Shown here piece after piece: positions 1-15,000 of a stretch of 64,000 bases of DNA. Each line of letters starts with the position of its first letter. The first letter of the stretch is position 1. The position numbers and the translations under genes are program-made. Under the pieces are notes generated by a model. That model searched no databases and was not told the DNA's origin. It was given only the letters and a program-made list of their open reading frames with translations. Source of the DNA: Luidia sarsii (taxonomy: Eukaryota > Echinodermata > Asteroidea > Paxillosida > Luidiidae); the NCBI GenBank assembly GCA_949987565.1, contig OX465113.1, forward strand, positions 8,612,270 to 8,676,269. Reading direction: 5' to 3'.

Positions 1-72
1 AGTCTAAGAGACCACTTTATTCCCCAAAGCCTGGAGACATGTACATGGACCATTGAGGTTCTGCTCCATTAC

Positions 73-3000
73 CTAGTCTAGACTGCAGGGGTGCTTCCTC
101 AGATGCCGGCACCTGATCGTTGAGCCTCAGCAATCCTCGGCCACGCTCCTGCCAGAAGTGCTTCTCCGCATCAAAGACAAAGAGTTTACACTGAGCCTGC
201 ATGGAAGCAAACCCAAGACAAATTAAGGCTCTACATGGACCCTTTACAAATCACAGTCCAAGAACCTTGAGTCTATTTTAAGCAACGATTCCAAGCACCA
301 TTTTCAAGTAGATGCACTCTAAATTAAACAAGACTTGAAACTCAAAGGACAAACTGCACTCTGGTATTTTCAGCTTATGCAGGAAAGGGGTAAAGCATGA
401 ATCAGACCCTGACCCATGCATTTGTAAAGGACCATAGTGTACAAGGAGGAATAGTTGAATAGCAATAGACCACGTATAGCCTACGGGAACCTTTCTTGAT
501 ATAGTCCTTATTCACATTTGCATTTACTGTCAAGTCAACTGTCGAGTCAACAATTATTATATCACCCTTATAAGATAAATCCAATGCCTTCAAAACCTGA
601 GCTATCCAACCCTTAGATGAGGGCCTTTTGAAATGGTCAAACACCTCTGTGGAGGAGGGTGCACCAGTAAGACGTATTCATACATGTAGCTAACCCATTT
701 CCAACAGACTGCTGAACTGGTATCTATGACTCAATCTTAAAGAAAAATCACAAATGCATATTTGTGCTGTTCATAAAATGTGGCACAATGATTCAATTCA
801 TCAGTGAAGTCTGGCTGTAGCCTACACACAGAGAGTAAGAACTGTTCCTCCTAACCTCTGACCCCGGCTACTAACCTGGAAGACATTCTCCTCATCTTCC
901 TCACCCGTCCGACTGGTCACCTCCTCAAAGGTCACCTCTGAGCTCTTCTTGGCTTTCTCATAGGCACTGGCACACTCTAGCAGCGACTTGCCACTGGATT
1001 CACCTGCTAGAAGTGACCAAGGAACATCATAACTGTTCTGTGAAATGTTCTCTTAGAAGTATTAAAATGGCATTGATGAACAAGTCCTGCTTAACTAACA
1101 ACTATTATCTAATGCAATTTAGCCCAAACAAGTTCTTGACTGGCTTCCCAAATGCATCACCTGACAAAGAGATGCCTCATTCACCACATGAATGAAAAAT
1201 GTGGCAATGACGCTATGCTCCTGGCTGCAAACCCATAGCCATAGCCATAAGCCACAGACTTGAGAATACCGTAAAATTGCACCCATCAACAACAAAAAAA
1301 GAAAAAGAAAACAAAAATGCATGTCCATGGCTTTGCAGATCTGCCTCCATTGTAAAGCTGTTTTGAATACTTCAACATCCAAGAACTTTTAATTGGTTTT
1401 CGTCATACATGTCTGGTGCCTCTACCATATTTGAATGGATTGCGCGGCAGGGAGTACAAGTTTATGGTACCTGGAGCAGAGATACATGTACATGTATATG
1501 TACATGCAACGAAGCTCCTTATCGGCTAACGCTCAAGTCAGCATGACCATGTTGCTCGCAGTGTGGACCATACCATTATGCAAAAGGGGTGATAAAGTAT
1601 ACCAGCAGTCTTTTTCTAAGGGGACGCAAGTCAAGCATATAATAACTATAGCTTGGGGAGGGTGTTGATAATTAATCAAACAAGAAATGGATCTACAGAA
1701 CTCACATTTCATTGTTTCGTGGTCAAATAATAATACGTCAGATAAGAATGCACTCTTGATACTCTAAACTAGTCTGAAGCAAGGCGCCCTCTATTGGCCA
1801 TGGCCTGCACACCCATACCTGAATAGTATCGTCCAAGCGCTGTTCATGACAAGATGGCGGGTGGCCAGCAAAAATTGGGACTATTCATGGTGGAGATAAA
1901 TACACTTACCTTGTGATTTTCCTGGCGACTCTTTGTCAGGCGTGTCGGCCTGTTTAAAGATTGAAACAAATAAAAATGATGCTACACATTACAGACAACA
2001 AATGTTCATGTTGATACAATGTATCTTTAGATCGTATACCGGTACATTTGGTCAGCACTTCAGTCAGCAAGCAGTTTGCTTGTAACATTAACATTCCTTT
2101 CAAATGCTGCATTAAATCTTAAGGTTATGAAGCATTATGTTAACGGATATCAAGCAGGTAATTAATGATATGTAATGGCAGTTTGAATTTGTCACTTAGA
2201 TTTACTTTTAATCTAATGAAATGCCCAGGGGTTACAGAATAACAACAGTAATTTTGGAATATAAGCTGTGACTTATACGTTGATTTTGCCTAATAACAAG
2301 TTCACTGCAACCTCGGACTTGCAACATTCCAGGGCAAACCCTGGTACACATGGCATTTCTGGTGTGTTTTCTTACATTGAAGGACACTGCAGGGCTCTGC
2401 TCTGTGCCAAACTTGGATGGCGTGCTGGTGGGTACCTCATCTTTTGTCATCTGTGGACTCTGGCAGGGAGACAGACAAACTTGTGGTTTCTTCTTAATTT
2501 ACCAACTACCTTACTTACCAACTAACTTACAAACTACCTTACTGTACCAACTAACTAACAAACTACCTTACTTACCAACTACCTTACTTACCAACTAACT
2601 TACCAACTAACTTACAAACTACCTTACTTACCAACTAACTTACAAACTACCTTACTTACCAACTAACTTACAAACTACCTTACTTACCAACTAACTTACA
2701 AACTACCTTACTTACCAACTAACTTACAAACTACCTTACTTACCAACTAACTTACAAACTACCTTACTTACCAACTAACTTACAAACTACCTTACTTACC
2801 AACTAACTTACAAACTACCTTACTTACCTACTAACTTACAAACTACCTTACTTACCAACTAACTTACAAACTACCTTACTTACCAACTAACTTACAAACT
2901 ACCTTACTTACCAACTAACTTACAAACTACCTTACTTACCTACTAACTTACAAACTACCTTACTTACCAACTAACTTACAAACTACCTTACTTACCAACT

Positions 3001-6000
3001 AACTTACAAACTACCTTACTTACCTACTAACTTACAAACTACCTTACTTACCAACTAACTTACAAACTACCTTACTTACCAACTAACTTACAAACTACCT
3101 TACTTACCTACTAACTTACAAACTACCTTACTTACCAACTAACTTACCAACTACCTTACTTACCAACTAACTTACAAACTACCTTACTTACCAACTAACT
3201 TACAAACTACCTTACTTACCTACTAACTTACAAACTACCTTACTTACCAACTAACTTACAAACTACCTTACTTACCAACTAACTTACAAACTACCTTACT
3301 TACCTACTAACTTACAAACTACCTTACTTACCAACTTACAAACTACCTTACTTACCAACTAACTTACAAACTACCTTACTTACCTACTAACTTACAAACT
3401 AACTTACTAACCAACTAACTTACCAACTACCTTACTTACCAACTAACTTACAAACTACCTTACTTACCAACTAACTTACAAACTACCTTGCTTACCAACT
3501 ACCTTACAAACTACCTTACTTACCAACTAACTTACAAACTACCTTACTTACCTACTAACTTACAAACTACCTTACTTACCTACTAACTTACAAACTACCT
3601 TACTTACCAACTAACTTACAAACTACCTTACTTACCAACTAACTTACAAACTACCTTGCTTACCAACTACCTTACAAACTACCTTACTTACCAACTAACT
3701 TACAAACTACCTTACTTACCAACTAACTTACAAACTACCTTACTTACCTACTAACTTACAAACTACCTTACTTACCAACTAACTTACAAACTACCTTACT
3801 TACCAACTAACTTACAAACTACCTTACTTACCAACTAACTTACAAACTACCTTACTTACCAACTAACTTACAAACTACCTTACTTACCAACTAACTTACA
3901 AACTACCTTACTTACCAACTAACTTACAAACTACCTTACTTACCTACTAACTAAAAAACTACCTTACTTACCAACAAACTTACTTATTTTCAAACTTATC
4001 AAGTTACTCTTCAAGTTTAAAATCAAAACCGACTTAAATAATCTAGCTTAAAACTATTTTTCCAAACTGTTTTTTTTTCTCTTTTTTTGTCATCAGTGGT
4101 AACCCTGGATTCATTGCTGTCGTTCTATCTTTCACTGTCGTGTCCTTTTTGTCAAGGCATTCCTGACTCCCGGCTTAATAGGTCTTGCCTTTTGTCTGTG
4201 GCCTTCTAATGTATGAACATGAATCACCTATACTATAGTCACCTTTGTTTTATTTAATTACAATAAGTATACTGTGTATACTGTCTACATTGTAATGCAA
4301 TGATGACATAAATGTGAAATGTGAAACTTACTTCCTAACTTACTTACAGTAGTAATCTACATATGTACCAATTAACTTACTAAGCAGCTTACATACATAG
4401 ATGGATACCACCCGGAAAAGAGAAGTCTGGACAACCAGAATCACTTGATGCAAGACTATGAATGCTGAGGTGAATGGGATGTTACATGACCTGACAACAA
4501 TGGTTGATTTAATTAAACTCACAGTTACGACCAATTGCAAGACGATGGGAAAAGCATTCCATATGGTCTAGTGCAAGCATAGAGCTCTATAAATAGACTA
4601 GAGTGCGCACTCCTCATGTGACGTGTGCCGACAATGGGACTGCGACGCCATTACCAAAGAGGACAAACTGGATGCAATGCGTCGAAGACTGCCCATATAC
4701 ACGTGCACGCACGTTCGAACACACACACACGTACACCTCCACGAACATGCAATGCGCATGTAGCTCAGTAGCACCATGGATGGTAGCACAGCAGTTTTAG
4801 AAAGGAAGTATCGCTAACAGTTGGCCGGACACAGTGACACCCGCGATCACCTGAAAGTGTTGTAGACCTGCAAAGAATTCGGTGAGGCCCGGGCCCTTAA
4901 ATTGCACTTTTCTGTTCATTACTAAAAAAAAAACATTTCCAAAACATTTTAGTTTCCGCATTCACAAACTCTCAGCTATACTTTTTCCCATTCATATTAC
5001 GCACGATTGTCACTAACATCCGAGCACTTCAAGCTGAAGTTGCCCTCTTTGGCAATGGCGGATGCGCATCCATGTCGGCACACCGTGCATTGATAGGGCA
5101 GTGCGCACTTTAATTTATCTATAGAGCTCTGTATGATCAAGGGCCTTAATCACCAATGCCGTGGAACCGACATTAGATTTTTTGGGGTGCTGTTCCACAT
5201 TTTCATTTTCGGTACGAAAAAGAAAATCTCCACAAGAAAACCGTGAATGAATGGTTACACTTATTAACAGATATTTTCAATTTGCCACACGTTATTTACT
5301 TCGAAGCGCAGTGGACTTCGAGCCAAAAGCCCCATACTTTTTCCAAGATCCTGGGGAGAACCTTGATAATGATTATGGGTTATGAAAATTTAGAATTATA
5401 ATAAATCACAGCTTTTAGCAGACTCAATGCCATTGAAAGGCTTAAGTGATTTAAGATTATTGATAAATTCGATTTTTTAATGTTTTCTTTAATTTTCATT
5501 TTCGGGCAAGTAGATTTTTCATTCGGGCAAGTACAAATATGAAAAGTGAAAAATTTACTTGCCCAAAGGGCAAGTAAAAATAATTGCTAGTGTGGAACCC
5601 TGGTAAAGGGCAAAGGATAAGACTAAATGGAAGGAACTCACTGATGCTTTAAATATAATAAAAAAAACATTGTCACCAAAAGAGGATACTTACTGTGACT
5701 CTCTCATCCATGTTTTGTCCAAAGACAAAAGAACTGCCAGAATTACTCAAACCAGAAGGGCTGTCTCCACCTTCCTCTTTGCTACTGCTGGACAGGGAAA
5801 GACAAGAGAAAGTCAAAAAATCAGACAAGGAAAAAATAGGTATTTTACAAGTTTGTCAAACTGATCAGTGAAATCAAATCAATCAATAGCAATTGTAATG
5901 GCTTGTGTCCTTACACCAAAGATTCAACTTCAACCAAGGTCTGCAATCTGTTACTTCTTGCATGTGGACAATAGGGATGAAGCCTGAGCCACAGCATCAG

Positions 6001-9000
6001 CAGGAACAAATGCGTTACTTGTAACCTACAGATGGACAACAGCGGCTGCTACACAGTAAGCTCATGAAAGCTGCCATTTAAAAAAAAAAATTGTAGGTCA
6101 CCACAGGGTGCAAAGTTGAATGCACATCACCTTGCACGTATACAAACATATGCTAGTCAGATCCCCATGGCATTTTGGTATCCTTGTTTGTTTCTAATAA
6201 GAGGTTTTTCAATCACATGCTTTTTGACGGTCAGAGTTCAATTCACGCGGATGTACGCGGAATGCGTGGCTTCGAGTCATCAAATGTCCAATGGACATAC
6301 TCAGATTCGATATTTGCATGCGCTACCACGGATTGGACGCTCCTGCAGACATGCTAATTACCCTTTGGCAGTCAGGTGATGTCATGTGAAAAACATCTAT
6401 AGGTTACATGTCTGTGATCAGAATGCAGCCACAAAGAAACAATCTTTCCTCTCTCCTCCACAACCTACCTGCTGTCCACTTTGGCAAACTGCAGGAAGTA
6501 GTTTTCGTTGGTGGTGCCGTTATTCTGGTCCTGGCCTGCCCCAAAGCCCGCGTTGGTCTTGGAGAAGTTGCCGAAGACACCAAACCCTGTGTCCCTGTTG
6601 GACTCGCTGGATGACAGCTTAATGAAGTAGTTGGTCTTGGGCTTGCCGTTGGTGCTGCCTGCCTCTGCCGCACTGCTGCCACCATCTGCTTTGGGTGGGG
6701 ACTCGGTAGGGTTGGAGGGGCCTGAGGAGGAGGAGGTGGAGGAGGAGGAGGTGACCTCCACAGAGCCATCCTCAGGATTCCTCTGCTTCCCATCTAGGTA
6801 ACCAGAAGAAGAAGAAACAATTCCCAACAATTCGGAAAACTGTCGACTGACTTGAAAGACCCCAAAGCAACTCTTACAATTATAGAGGGCCCTCATGTTT
6901 CAATCTTGGCAGGGCCTTCTCAGAGAATGGGCCCACTGAGATAGACATGGCAGGCTCTCTGAAGTTCTGAGAAGAGAGAAGAATAGCATTACTCCTCTCA
7001 AAACATTTCAGCACTCGTGTCAAGCAAACTATTTATTATATCATCTTAGGACTGTCATCAATGAAAATATTTGTGTTCATGTCAGAAAAATAAGATACCT
7101 GTTAATTAAAAAAGGGACAATGTCAAAGAAACAATGGCTAAAGATGGTGATTAGATGATCTTTTTCCATCAATGTGGACTTAGGATGATGGTAACTTTGC
7201 CATGTGTCAACTTTGCTGCCAACATGCATTGAAGAGAATGCCCCAAAACAAAGAAAAGAAAGCACAAACAAAAACAAACAACCTATCAGGAGAAACACCT
7301 TGTGTACAGGGCATCTAACAGCCAAACTAGAGGGTCAAACTGGTGAAGAAGAATGAGATATTAAAGCTGAAAACAAAAACTTGCAAACCACAAATCTGCA
7401 AAATTTCCTGCAAATGTTTGCACTTTCAAATCCCTCCAGCAAATCTGCAAAGGTTACTGAAGGAACTGCTACAAGCTCATTCAATGTTCAGACTACATTT
7501 AGGCAATTTTTTAAGACGGGAAGATCACGAAAGGTTTCCAGTAAGAGCTTACGGTATTAAAATTGGTGGAAAGAGAACAAAACCATGATTTCTTGTTAAC
7601 AAGTGAGTAAATATCATAATGAAATAAAACCCAGAAATAATGCAGAGTAACCATCAAGCCTTTGTGATTAAATGGCTGCCTTATTCAGAAATCAACTGAT
7701 GCAAGACTCGATTGGAACAATTATTCTCTTCATTCACAATAGGTGCATTCCCACTAGACAAAACAGCAAGATTCACTTTTACGATTTTTGAATCGCAATT
7801 CAAGATTTTATTTGGTGTGTGGATGCAAAGACCTTACTAATAAGTGCGATTCGAATCGCGATCCAAATCGCGGTTCCGCTTGCGATTTTTTTTGGAAACA
7901 CCACGATTACTTGCCGGGCGCTGTGTGTGTGGACGCTATCGAAAAGAGAAAATCGAAAAGTTACAACTTCCATGCGTGTACATTAACACAGCCACAACAA
8001 GCTGATTATTGATGCATGATTGCGTGCGATAAGCACACCGCCATCTCATATGCACGTTGCACAGGCACCGTTCGTTGGACACTCTTGAGTCACATTTCAG
8101 GCACGCACAGTTCTGACCCAAAAAATTATAATCGGTTTTTGAATAGCAATTCACTTTTCGATGTTTTTTGCTGTTTGTGGACGAACGCGAAAAAATTAAA
8201 TCGCTTTTTTAATCGCGATCCACTTTCTGATTTTGTTCTAGTGGGAATGCACCTATTATAATTGCAATGCAACCAAGGTTTATCTTCTTCTTCTTTTAAG
8301 CATAGTGAACATAAACATACAGCCTTTGCCTTTGGGAGGGAGGGTGAATGCACAGGGCATACAGGCTAGTCTCTTATTGGCTTCATGCACAACTCTCTGA
8401 GGGCACTCTGCAATTAGCAATGGATGCAAAATACTCATGACATGGAATGGCGCATCACTTGAGCAAATATTCTTTCATCTCTGCACTGATCCCATTAGCA
8501 CCTCAATATTTAAGGAAAGATTTCCATGGATGTCTGTGATGATCAGGAACAATATTATGTTAACTGCAATTTTAAAATGATCTGATCATGCATGTGGACC
8601 AGTGGGTAGACACGAAATACGGCAGTGCTGAATGAGATGCACTTGACAACGCAATGCTGGGCAGGAATTTGTTAACAAAGGCCATCATATTTCACAAAGA
8701 GCTTAATTCAATTTCAGTGTGTACTGGTAAATTTAACCCCATCAGGAAAACACCTAGGAAATCATAGAACTTCCCAAAGGATTCGGGATACCTTTTCCAG
8801 CAATCAAACAGCAGAGCCCTTATAGAGAACCACAGTCTTGGACAAGTCCTTGATGGACTTGGACAAGTCTATGGTTCTCACAGCATTTTGCTTTCACGGC
8901 AGGCTTCTGAAATCCCCAGCCCATCGTGGCCTACAGAGGCAGTCACTCACAATCAACACAGTCAACACAGTTTGATAGGACCCTGGCCCACCAGTGAGCC

Positions 9001-12000
9001 CTTGGTGGATTTGCAAGGTCACAGTTTGATAGGACCCTGGCCCACCAGTGAGCCCTTGGTGGATTGGCAAGGTCACAGTTTGATAGGACCCTGGCCCACC
9101 AGTGAGCCCTTGGTGGATTGCCAAGGTCACAGTTTGATAGGACCCTGGCCCACCAGTGAGCCCTTGGTGGATTGCCAAGGTCACAGTTTGATAGGACCCT
9201 GGCCCACCAGTGAGCCCTTGGTGGATTGACAAGGTCACAGCTTTTGTGGGACTGACTTCTCGGTCCAACAGTCCAAAGTAGTAAGACTAGGGGACACTTC
9301 TCTTTTCTGCACAGTGATTCCAAATCCTCAGCTTCTTCAACAATGCAAGTTGCTGGATTTTTTATGGCAACAAAGTTTGAGGGGTTTAGAACAACAAGCA
9401 TCTTCATCTCTTCCCACATAGGTGCATTTTTGCATCAGTGTTCCTGGATAGATAGGAACACGCTTACAGCATTTTTTTTATAATCATGACTGTTGAGGAT
9501 GAAATTACTGATCAATTGAAAACAAACAAACGAAAAAAAAGCATGCTGACAAAACTTAAATTGTGACACAAGGGGATGCACATGTGCCATTTTAATTTGT
9601 TTTTTCTTTTGGGATTTTTGTGGCAAGGAAAGGCATTCCCTTACCTTTTCCATTCCAATGAGATTTAGAAAAGGTGGAGAAACAATGGTAGGAGCTTTTG
9701 GTTTTGAACGCCCCTCCTGTGGCGACTGAAAGGAAAAGAGGGAAGAACAATTGAGGCTCCCTGTCACAGGCTACGACTTGCTTCCTTTCAAAGACCATCC
9801 AACCCATGCAATACCTCGGCCCTAAGACACCCACTGGTCACAAAGGGAAGTGGGTTTGAGAAGAAAGTTGGTCACATAATGAAAACAGTCAGTGGTCACA
9901 GAATGAAAACAGTCAGTGGTCACAGAATGAAAGCAGTCCGTGGTCAAAGAATGAAACTGATCAGTGGTGAAAGAATGAAACTGATCAGTGGTAAAAGAAT
10001 GAAACTGACCAGTGGTCAAAGAATGAAACTGATCAGTGGTCAAGGAATGAAACTGATCTGTGGTCAAAGAATGAAAAAGATATGTGATCAAAGAATGAAA
10101 CTGATCTGTGATCAAAGAATGAAACTGATCTGGGGTCAAAGAATGAAACTGATCTGTGGTTAAAGAATAAAACTGATCTGTGGTTAAAGAATAAAACTGA
10201 TCTGAGGTCAAAGAATGAAACTGATGTGGTCAAAGAATGAAACTGATCAGTGGTTAAAGAATAAAACTGATCTGTGGTCAAAGAATCAAACTGATCTGTG
10301 GTCAAAGAATGAAACTGATCTGTGATCAAAGAATGAAACTGATCAGTGGTTAAAGAATGAAACTGATCTGTGGTCAAAGAATGAAACTGATCAGTGGTCA
10401 AAGAAGGAAAATGGCGATGGAAGTAATTTGGTCACAGATTGACAGAATGTACCTGTCACACAATGAGGTCAGTCACTGCAGGAAGCTGGTCATAGAATGC
10501 AAACTGGTCACGCAGTCAACTGATCACAGAATTTAATAGAATCTTACTTCCACAGAATGGAACTGACACAATGAATGGTCCAGGAGAGTTGTATACAGCA
10601 GACTAGACTTCCATTTGGCTGCTTGAACCATTTTTTACCCTTTTAATTCAAGTCAGTGTCAAACCTGAGTGAGGGAAGGAGGGCGAAAAGTATACAGGGC
10701 CATTTGGGGTTGACAAGACATGGAGGTGTTGTGAGGTCAGAGAGAGAGATTACATTATGCACTAGCCATCGTCCACAATTTAATGCCTGATTCTTGCTGA
10801 GATGGAATTTTGAATGAAACCACTCCTCAAGCATCGGTCCTGCACTGTTCAGGGATGCAATAGTTCTCATTACTTGCATGTTGACCAATCATTTAGAAGA
10901 TCTCAGTGCAGAGTGAGCATTTAGGCTGCCTGTCATTCACAGTCATGTGATGATATTCTGTAGAAACTCATAACTGCTAACACTCTACCTGCTGACATTC
11001 AGAAGATTTCAAAACTACCTGGCTACACTGTGGGCCTTTCTGAAACCATGGTTGTGTCTATGGCTTTAGCTTCATCATCATATATAACATCCATTCCAAA
11101 TTTGATTTAATTTGGTTTACAAACTTTTACCTGCATTTTGAGATAAATGTTTTGCTTCAAACAAGAAGAGCAACAACTCAACCTCAACACAACCCAACAA
11201 CTGTGTTCTTGAACGATGGGGACATAGCCTGAAGTAGAAACAAAGACAGTTAAGCCCTGATGTCCACCAACATGCTCTCCAACTATAGCTGTGTATAATT
11301 TGCATGGCTAGTCTCTGTTGTTGTAACCACAGAGTAAAAAATCCCACTGAGGTCAAAACAGTGGTTCCAGAAGTCTAACAACTATTGCTCCTATACTTTG
11401 GATTGCTGCAGCATCTTGTCATCCCTAAATACTGCTAGAATTCTAATCTTCCAGCGGCAAAGTCATGATGCCCGACATTTGGCAGGTAGGAGGAATGGGT
11501 AAGTCTTACCGGCAGCCAGTGTTGTCCAGTGGGAGGAGGCATGGCACAAAGGGGAAGGGCGGAGTAAGGGCTTGGCAGAGGCGGCCGTGTCCCCTTCAGC
11601 ATCTGTGAGGATAACCACGGGGGCAAGAAAAAGTCAAACAAAACCTGACCCTGAACTACCACATGTAGGCAATGATAAGTTGAGTATTCGGGAAGGCTGC
11701 CATCGAAGGGCTGGATAGTTCACATGGTAAGAGAGCTAGTACCCAAAATGGTACCCTGAATTAATAAATATCAAATGGCATTTCAAATAAAGACAGAGGA
11801 AAATCTGACAGGACCATAGAGCCGCATAAGCACTAACATTTGCTTAAGCATGAAAAGCCTCGCCCAATAGAATCAGGTTGCCCGCCAAAGTCCCACTTGT
11901 ATCCTAAGCTAAGCAATAATTGAATGCAAGTTGAACAGAATAAGTACCAAATGAAATACAGATCCCAATTTTGTTATAATCAAGGTAGAATTTCCATGCT

Positions 12001-15000
12001 TAGCAGGTTTGCACGCTTAAGCGGCTCTATTTGTGGGCCAGCTGAGGTTTGCCTGGTGTCTCACCTGATGTCTTTGGTGCTGATTTGGCCTTGCCATGTA
12101 CCAAGGTGGGTGGATTCAATTTGAAGCCTGTCTTGGACTCTTCTGTGAAGGGAGATGAACAAATGATGATTTTGCTGAGACAAAGAAGACTCACTTAACA
12201 GTCCGACCTATCAGAAGCTTCACTTTTTGAAATACAAAAATGCGCAAACTTCTCACTGTCTCATAAGTCTTTGAAATATGCTAGTTGTGACAAGTTGAAG
12301 GGCCAGATATTTCAATCCTAGCAGGGACTTTGAGAAAAATCGGATGAAAACAGAAAGCCATCTTTTAAAAAAGTAAGATCAATTTTGTATGACATCTTAA
12401 AGCCCCTACACAACATTGGTCGAGGTCAAAGAATAGCATCCATTTCATGTAAATCTGTGAACATTTCTGTTTTTCGATCTTACCAATGTTGTGTAGGGGC
12501 TTTAAACAAAAATGTCAGTTTTCCTTTCATTTATTTGATTTCAATAATCAAAGAGTTCACTGTGATAAATGAGTGTATGAGAGAATGGGAGACTGCAAAT
12601 AATTTAAATTGGGATTACAGCAGAATTACTCATCAAAAATCTCTGGGACTTTGCTCTGTAGAACTGTTAGGTACCACTCCACTCCACATATAACTGTCAA
12701 TATTGTAATTATGCAATACCTTTTTCTGCTTTGTCTTTGCCTGAAAAAGAAAAGAAATCAATAGTGTGATAAATTGAGCAACTTGGGAGTTGGAAAAAAT
12801 ATTCATAATTACCAAGCCATTTTAATTACATTGATTAATGACTGTTAAAGAAAGGCCACCAAATAATCACCTGATAGATGCTTATCAAATAGGGAGCTAT
12901 TGTTCATTATTGAAAACTTTTTAAAAGAGGAAAAACAACCAGGCCAATGGAATGAGGTATTGGTGCATCTAATACCGAGCCAATTCAAGTAATACAATAA
13001 TGGCACACTGCTTAGTGACTAAAATGGTCAATATTACCCAAAGCTCAGAAGTTTAAAGGGCCCGATATTTTGATGCTTCGGGGACCACTCTCAAAGGAAG
13101 ACTTAATTTCTGCCTTTCAGGAAGGTCTGGCTAGGATGAAAACATCAGGCCTAAAAAATCAGACTACATGTAGCTGCCTTCTGCTTACCAACAAAGAGAA
13201 TGGGTCTCTGAGCCATGACTGCTGCTGGGGCTTTGGGGAACTCCCCTGGCTCCTCCTTCCTCTCCTCACTTTCATCTTCTGCAACAGAAACAAAGACAGC
13301 AAAAGCTAACAAATGGACACATAGGCCTCGGGCATCATAGATGGGATGGCGTTGACAAAAAAAGTGTACCAAACATCATCTGGAGACTTCATGGCCAGTT
13401 TGTCAGTTCCACGCTAAGTGACTCAACTATGACTGGAGCATTGTGCAAACAGGCAGCTGCTATTATGCAGATGCCTCAAGGTGTCTGTCCTATTAGTATC
13501 AAGGTACAAACATGTAACATCACAGTCACACACAACTAGGATCAACATCTACAAATGTACAGTCAGAATTCTAATTTGATAGTGTTTTGCCGATCTGGCA
13601 GTAATCCCTCTATGCTCAATGCTTTGCTTGATTTACATGTACCTGTTTGGCCACAAAATACAGGCAGCTCTGGCAGGATGTTAACCTGCATCTTCTGCTT
13701 TCTAATGTACTACTTTCTACGTTTCTAGACCACTGAGCTGATCACAGTCAGGCAATGGACTTGTACATGTAGATTTATACAGCTGTGAGTGTGAGGATTA
13801 CAGTGCAAACTAAGTTACACACGGATGTTGCAAACTACGTTACTCACATAAATGACCAAAACAAATTCAGAAGCCCTGACTTTTCAATCCTAGCAGGATC
13901 TTTTTCCAAGGCAGAACGACAAGGAATAACACAGATGGGAAGGGGGACCAACTCCCACTTCTCACCAAAATGCCAGGCACTCTACAAGTACACAACAGTG
14001 AACTAAAGCATTTCATTGAACAGCATTGATATTTGTGATCCGTTCTGCAAAAAAGGCGACACAGATCAAAGCTGCATCAAAATGAAGCTCATTTCATGCT
14101 CTTTGTGACTATGGGTACAAATTAAAATGTATATTTTTTCAAACGACTTGCAAGGGAATTTTTGTGGAGGTAGTTACATTTCTCCACACAATTCATTTCC
14201 ATGTCCATTTTATATGTACAGGTACCTTCTTCTTCAGCCGCATTCCGATCCAGCTGTTCTTCTGCAGGTCTCTGTGGCAGGGACAAGAATCATGGGATCC
14301 AGTTACTTTCTCCCATGGCTCTCTGTAATGGAGAGCTCAGTGGGTCTCCCCAGGGAGAGGCAGGCAAACCACCACTCTTCCTATGCACTGTACTTCTACC
14401 ATGACTTGCTTGGCCTTGTGGGTTTCAGGCTGGCACTCAATCAGAAAAAAACACTTTTTCGTCTCCATCATACATCCAAAAAATGTTATCGCACTTTGCA
14501 CAGAAAATACATATTGCCCTATCACTTGGGAAATTGAACACAGTTGTAGTATTTTGAAGGTTCAGTCTGAGTTAGGGTTAATGGAAACTAGATATCTTTA
14601 ATGTGGTTGAATAACATTGTGACAACCTTAATTTTGGGAGATAAATTACACGGTCAATATATCCGTATCCTCAGAACAGATGTATTTTCACTCTGTAAGT
14701 TCTAAAAAAGAAATAATTTTCTTTATACAAGGAGGTTACCTTTCCATTGGTTTATTGGTAATGTACATGTACAGTTGTAGATTTGATTATCGATTGCTTG
14801 AAATAGCATTACAGTCAGACAGTGGTCAGATGTACATTTGTTGAAACACAAGAGGGTATTAAGCTGCCTCGTTTTGGGAATACATGTGACTTCTTTGATT
14901 TGAGCATCAGTTCTAAGATGTCCAAAAGGGCATTGTTCATGGTTTTGTCAACCTACCTTGAGCACACGGCTTTCCATGTTTTCACCGAACACAAATGATG

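Noticed and set aside
2500..3985. CRISPR-like regular array
   Set aside because: Units are contiguous without unique spacers, in a eukaryotic intron.
6720..6760. GGAGGA run in RANBP3 exon 10 as an intronic microsatellite
   Set aside because: It encodes the serine-rich stretch inside an exon whose phases and motifs fit on both sides.
8888..9419. Repeat-containing frames on both strands over the 54-bp minisatellite
   Set aside because: The 54-bp unit is divisible by three, so openness is not evidence of coding.
9822..10401. Open frames with an eight-residue repeat on the minus strand
   Set aside because: A 24-bp period keeps frames open automatically. No phase-compatible splice sites join it to RANBP3 exons.
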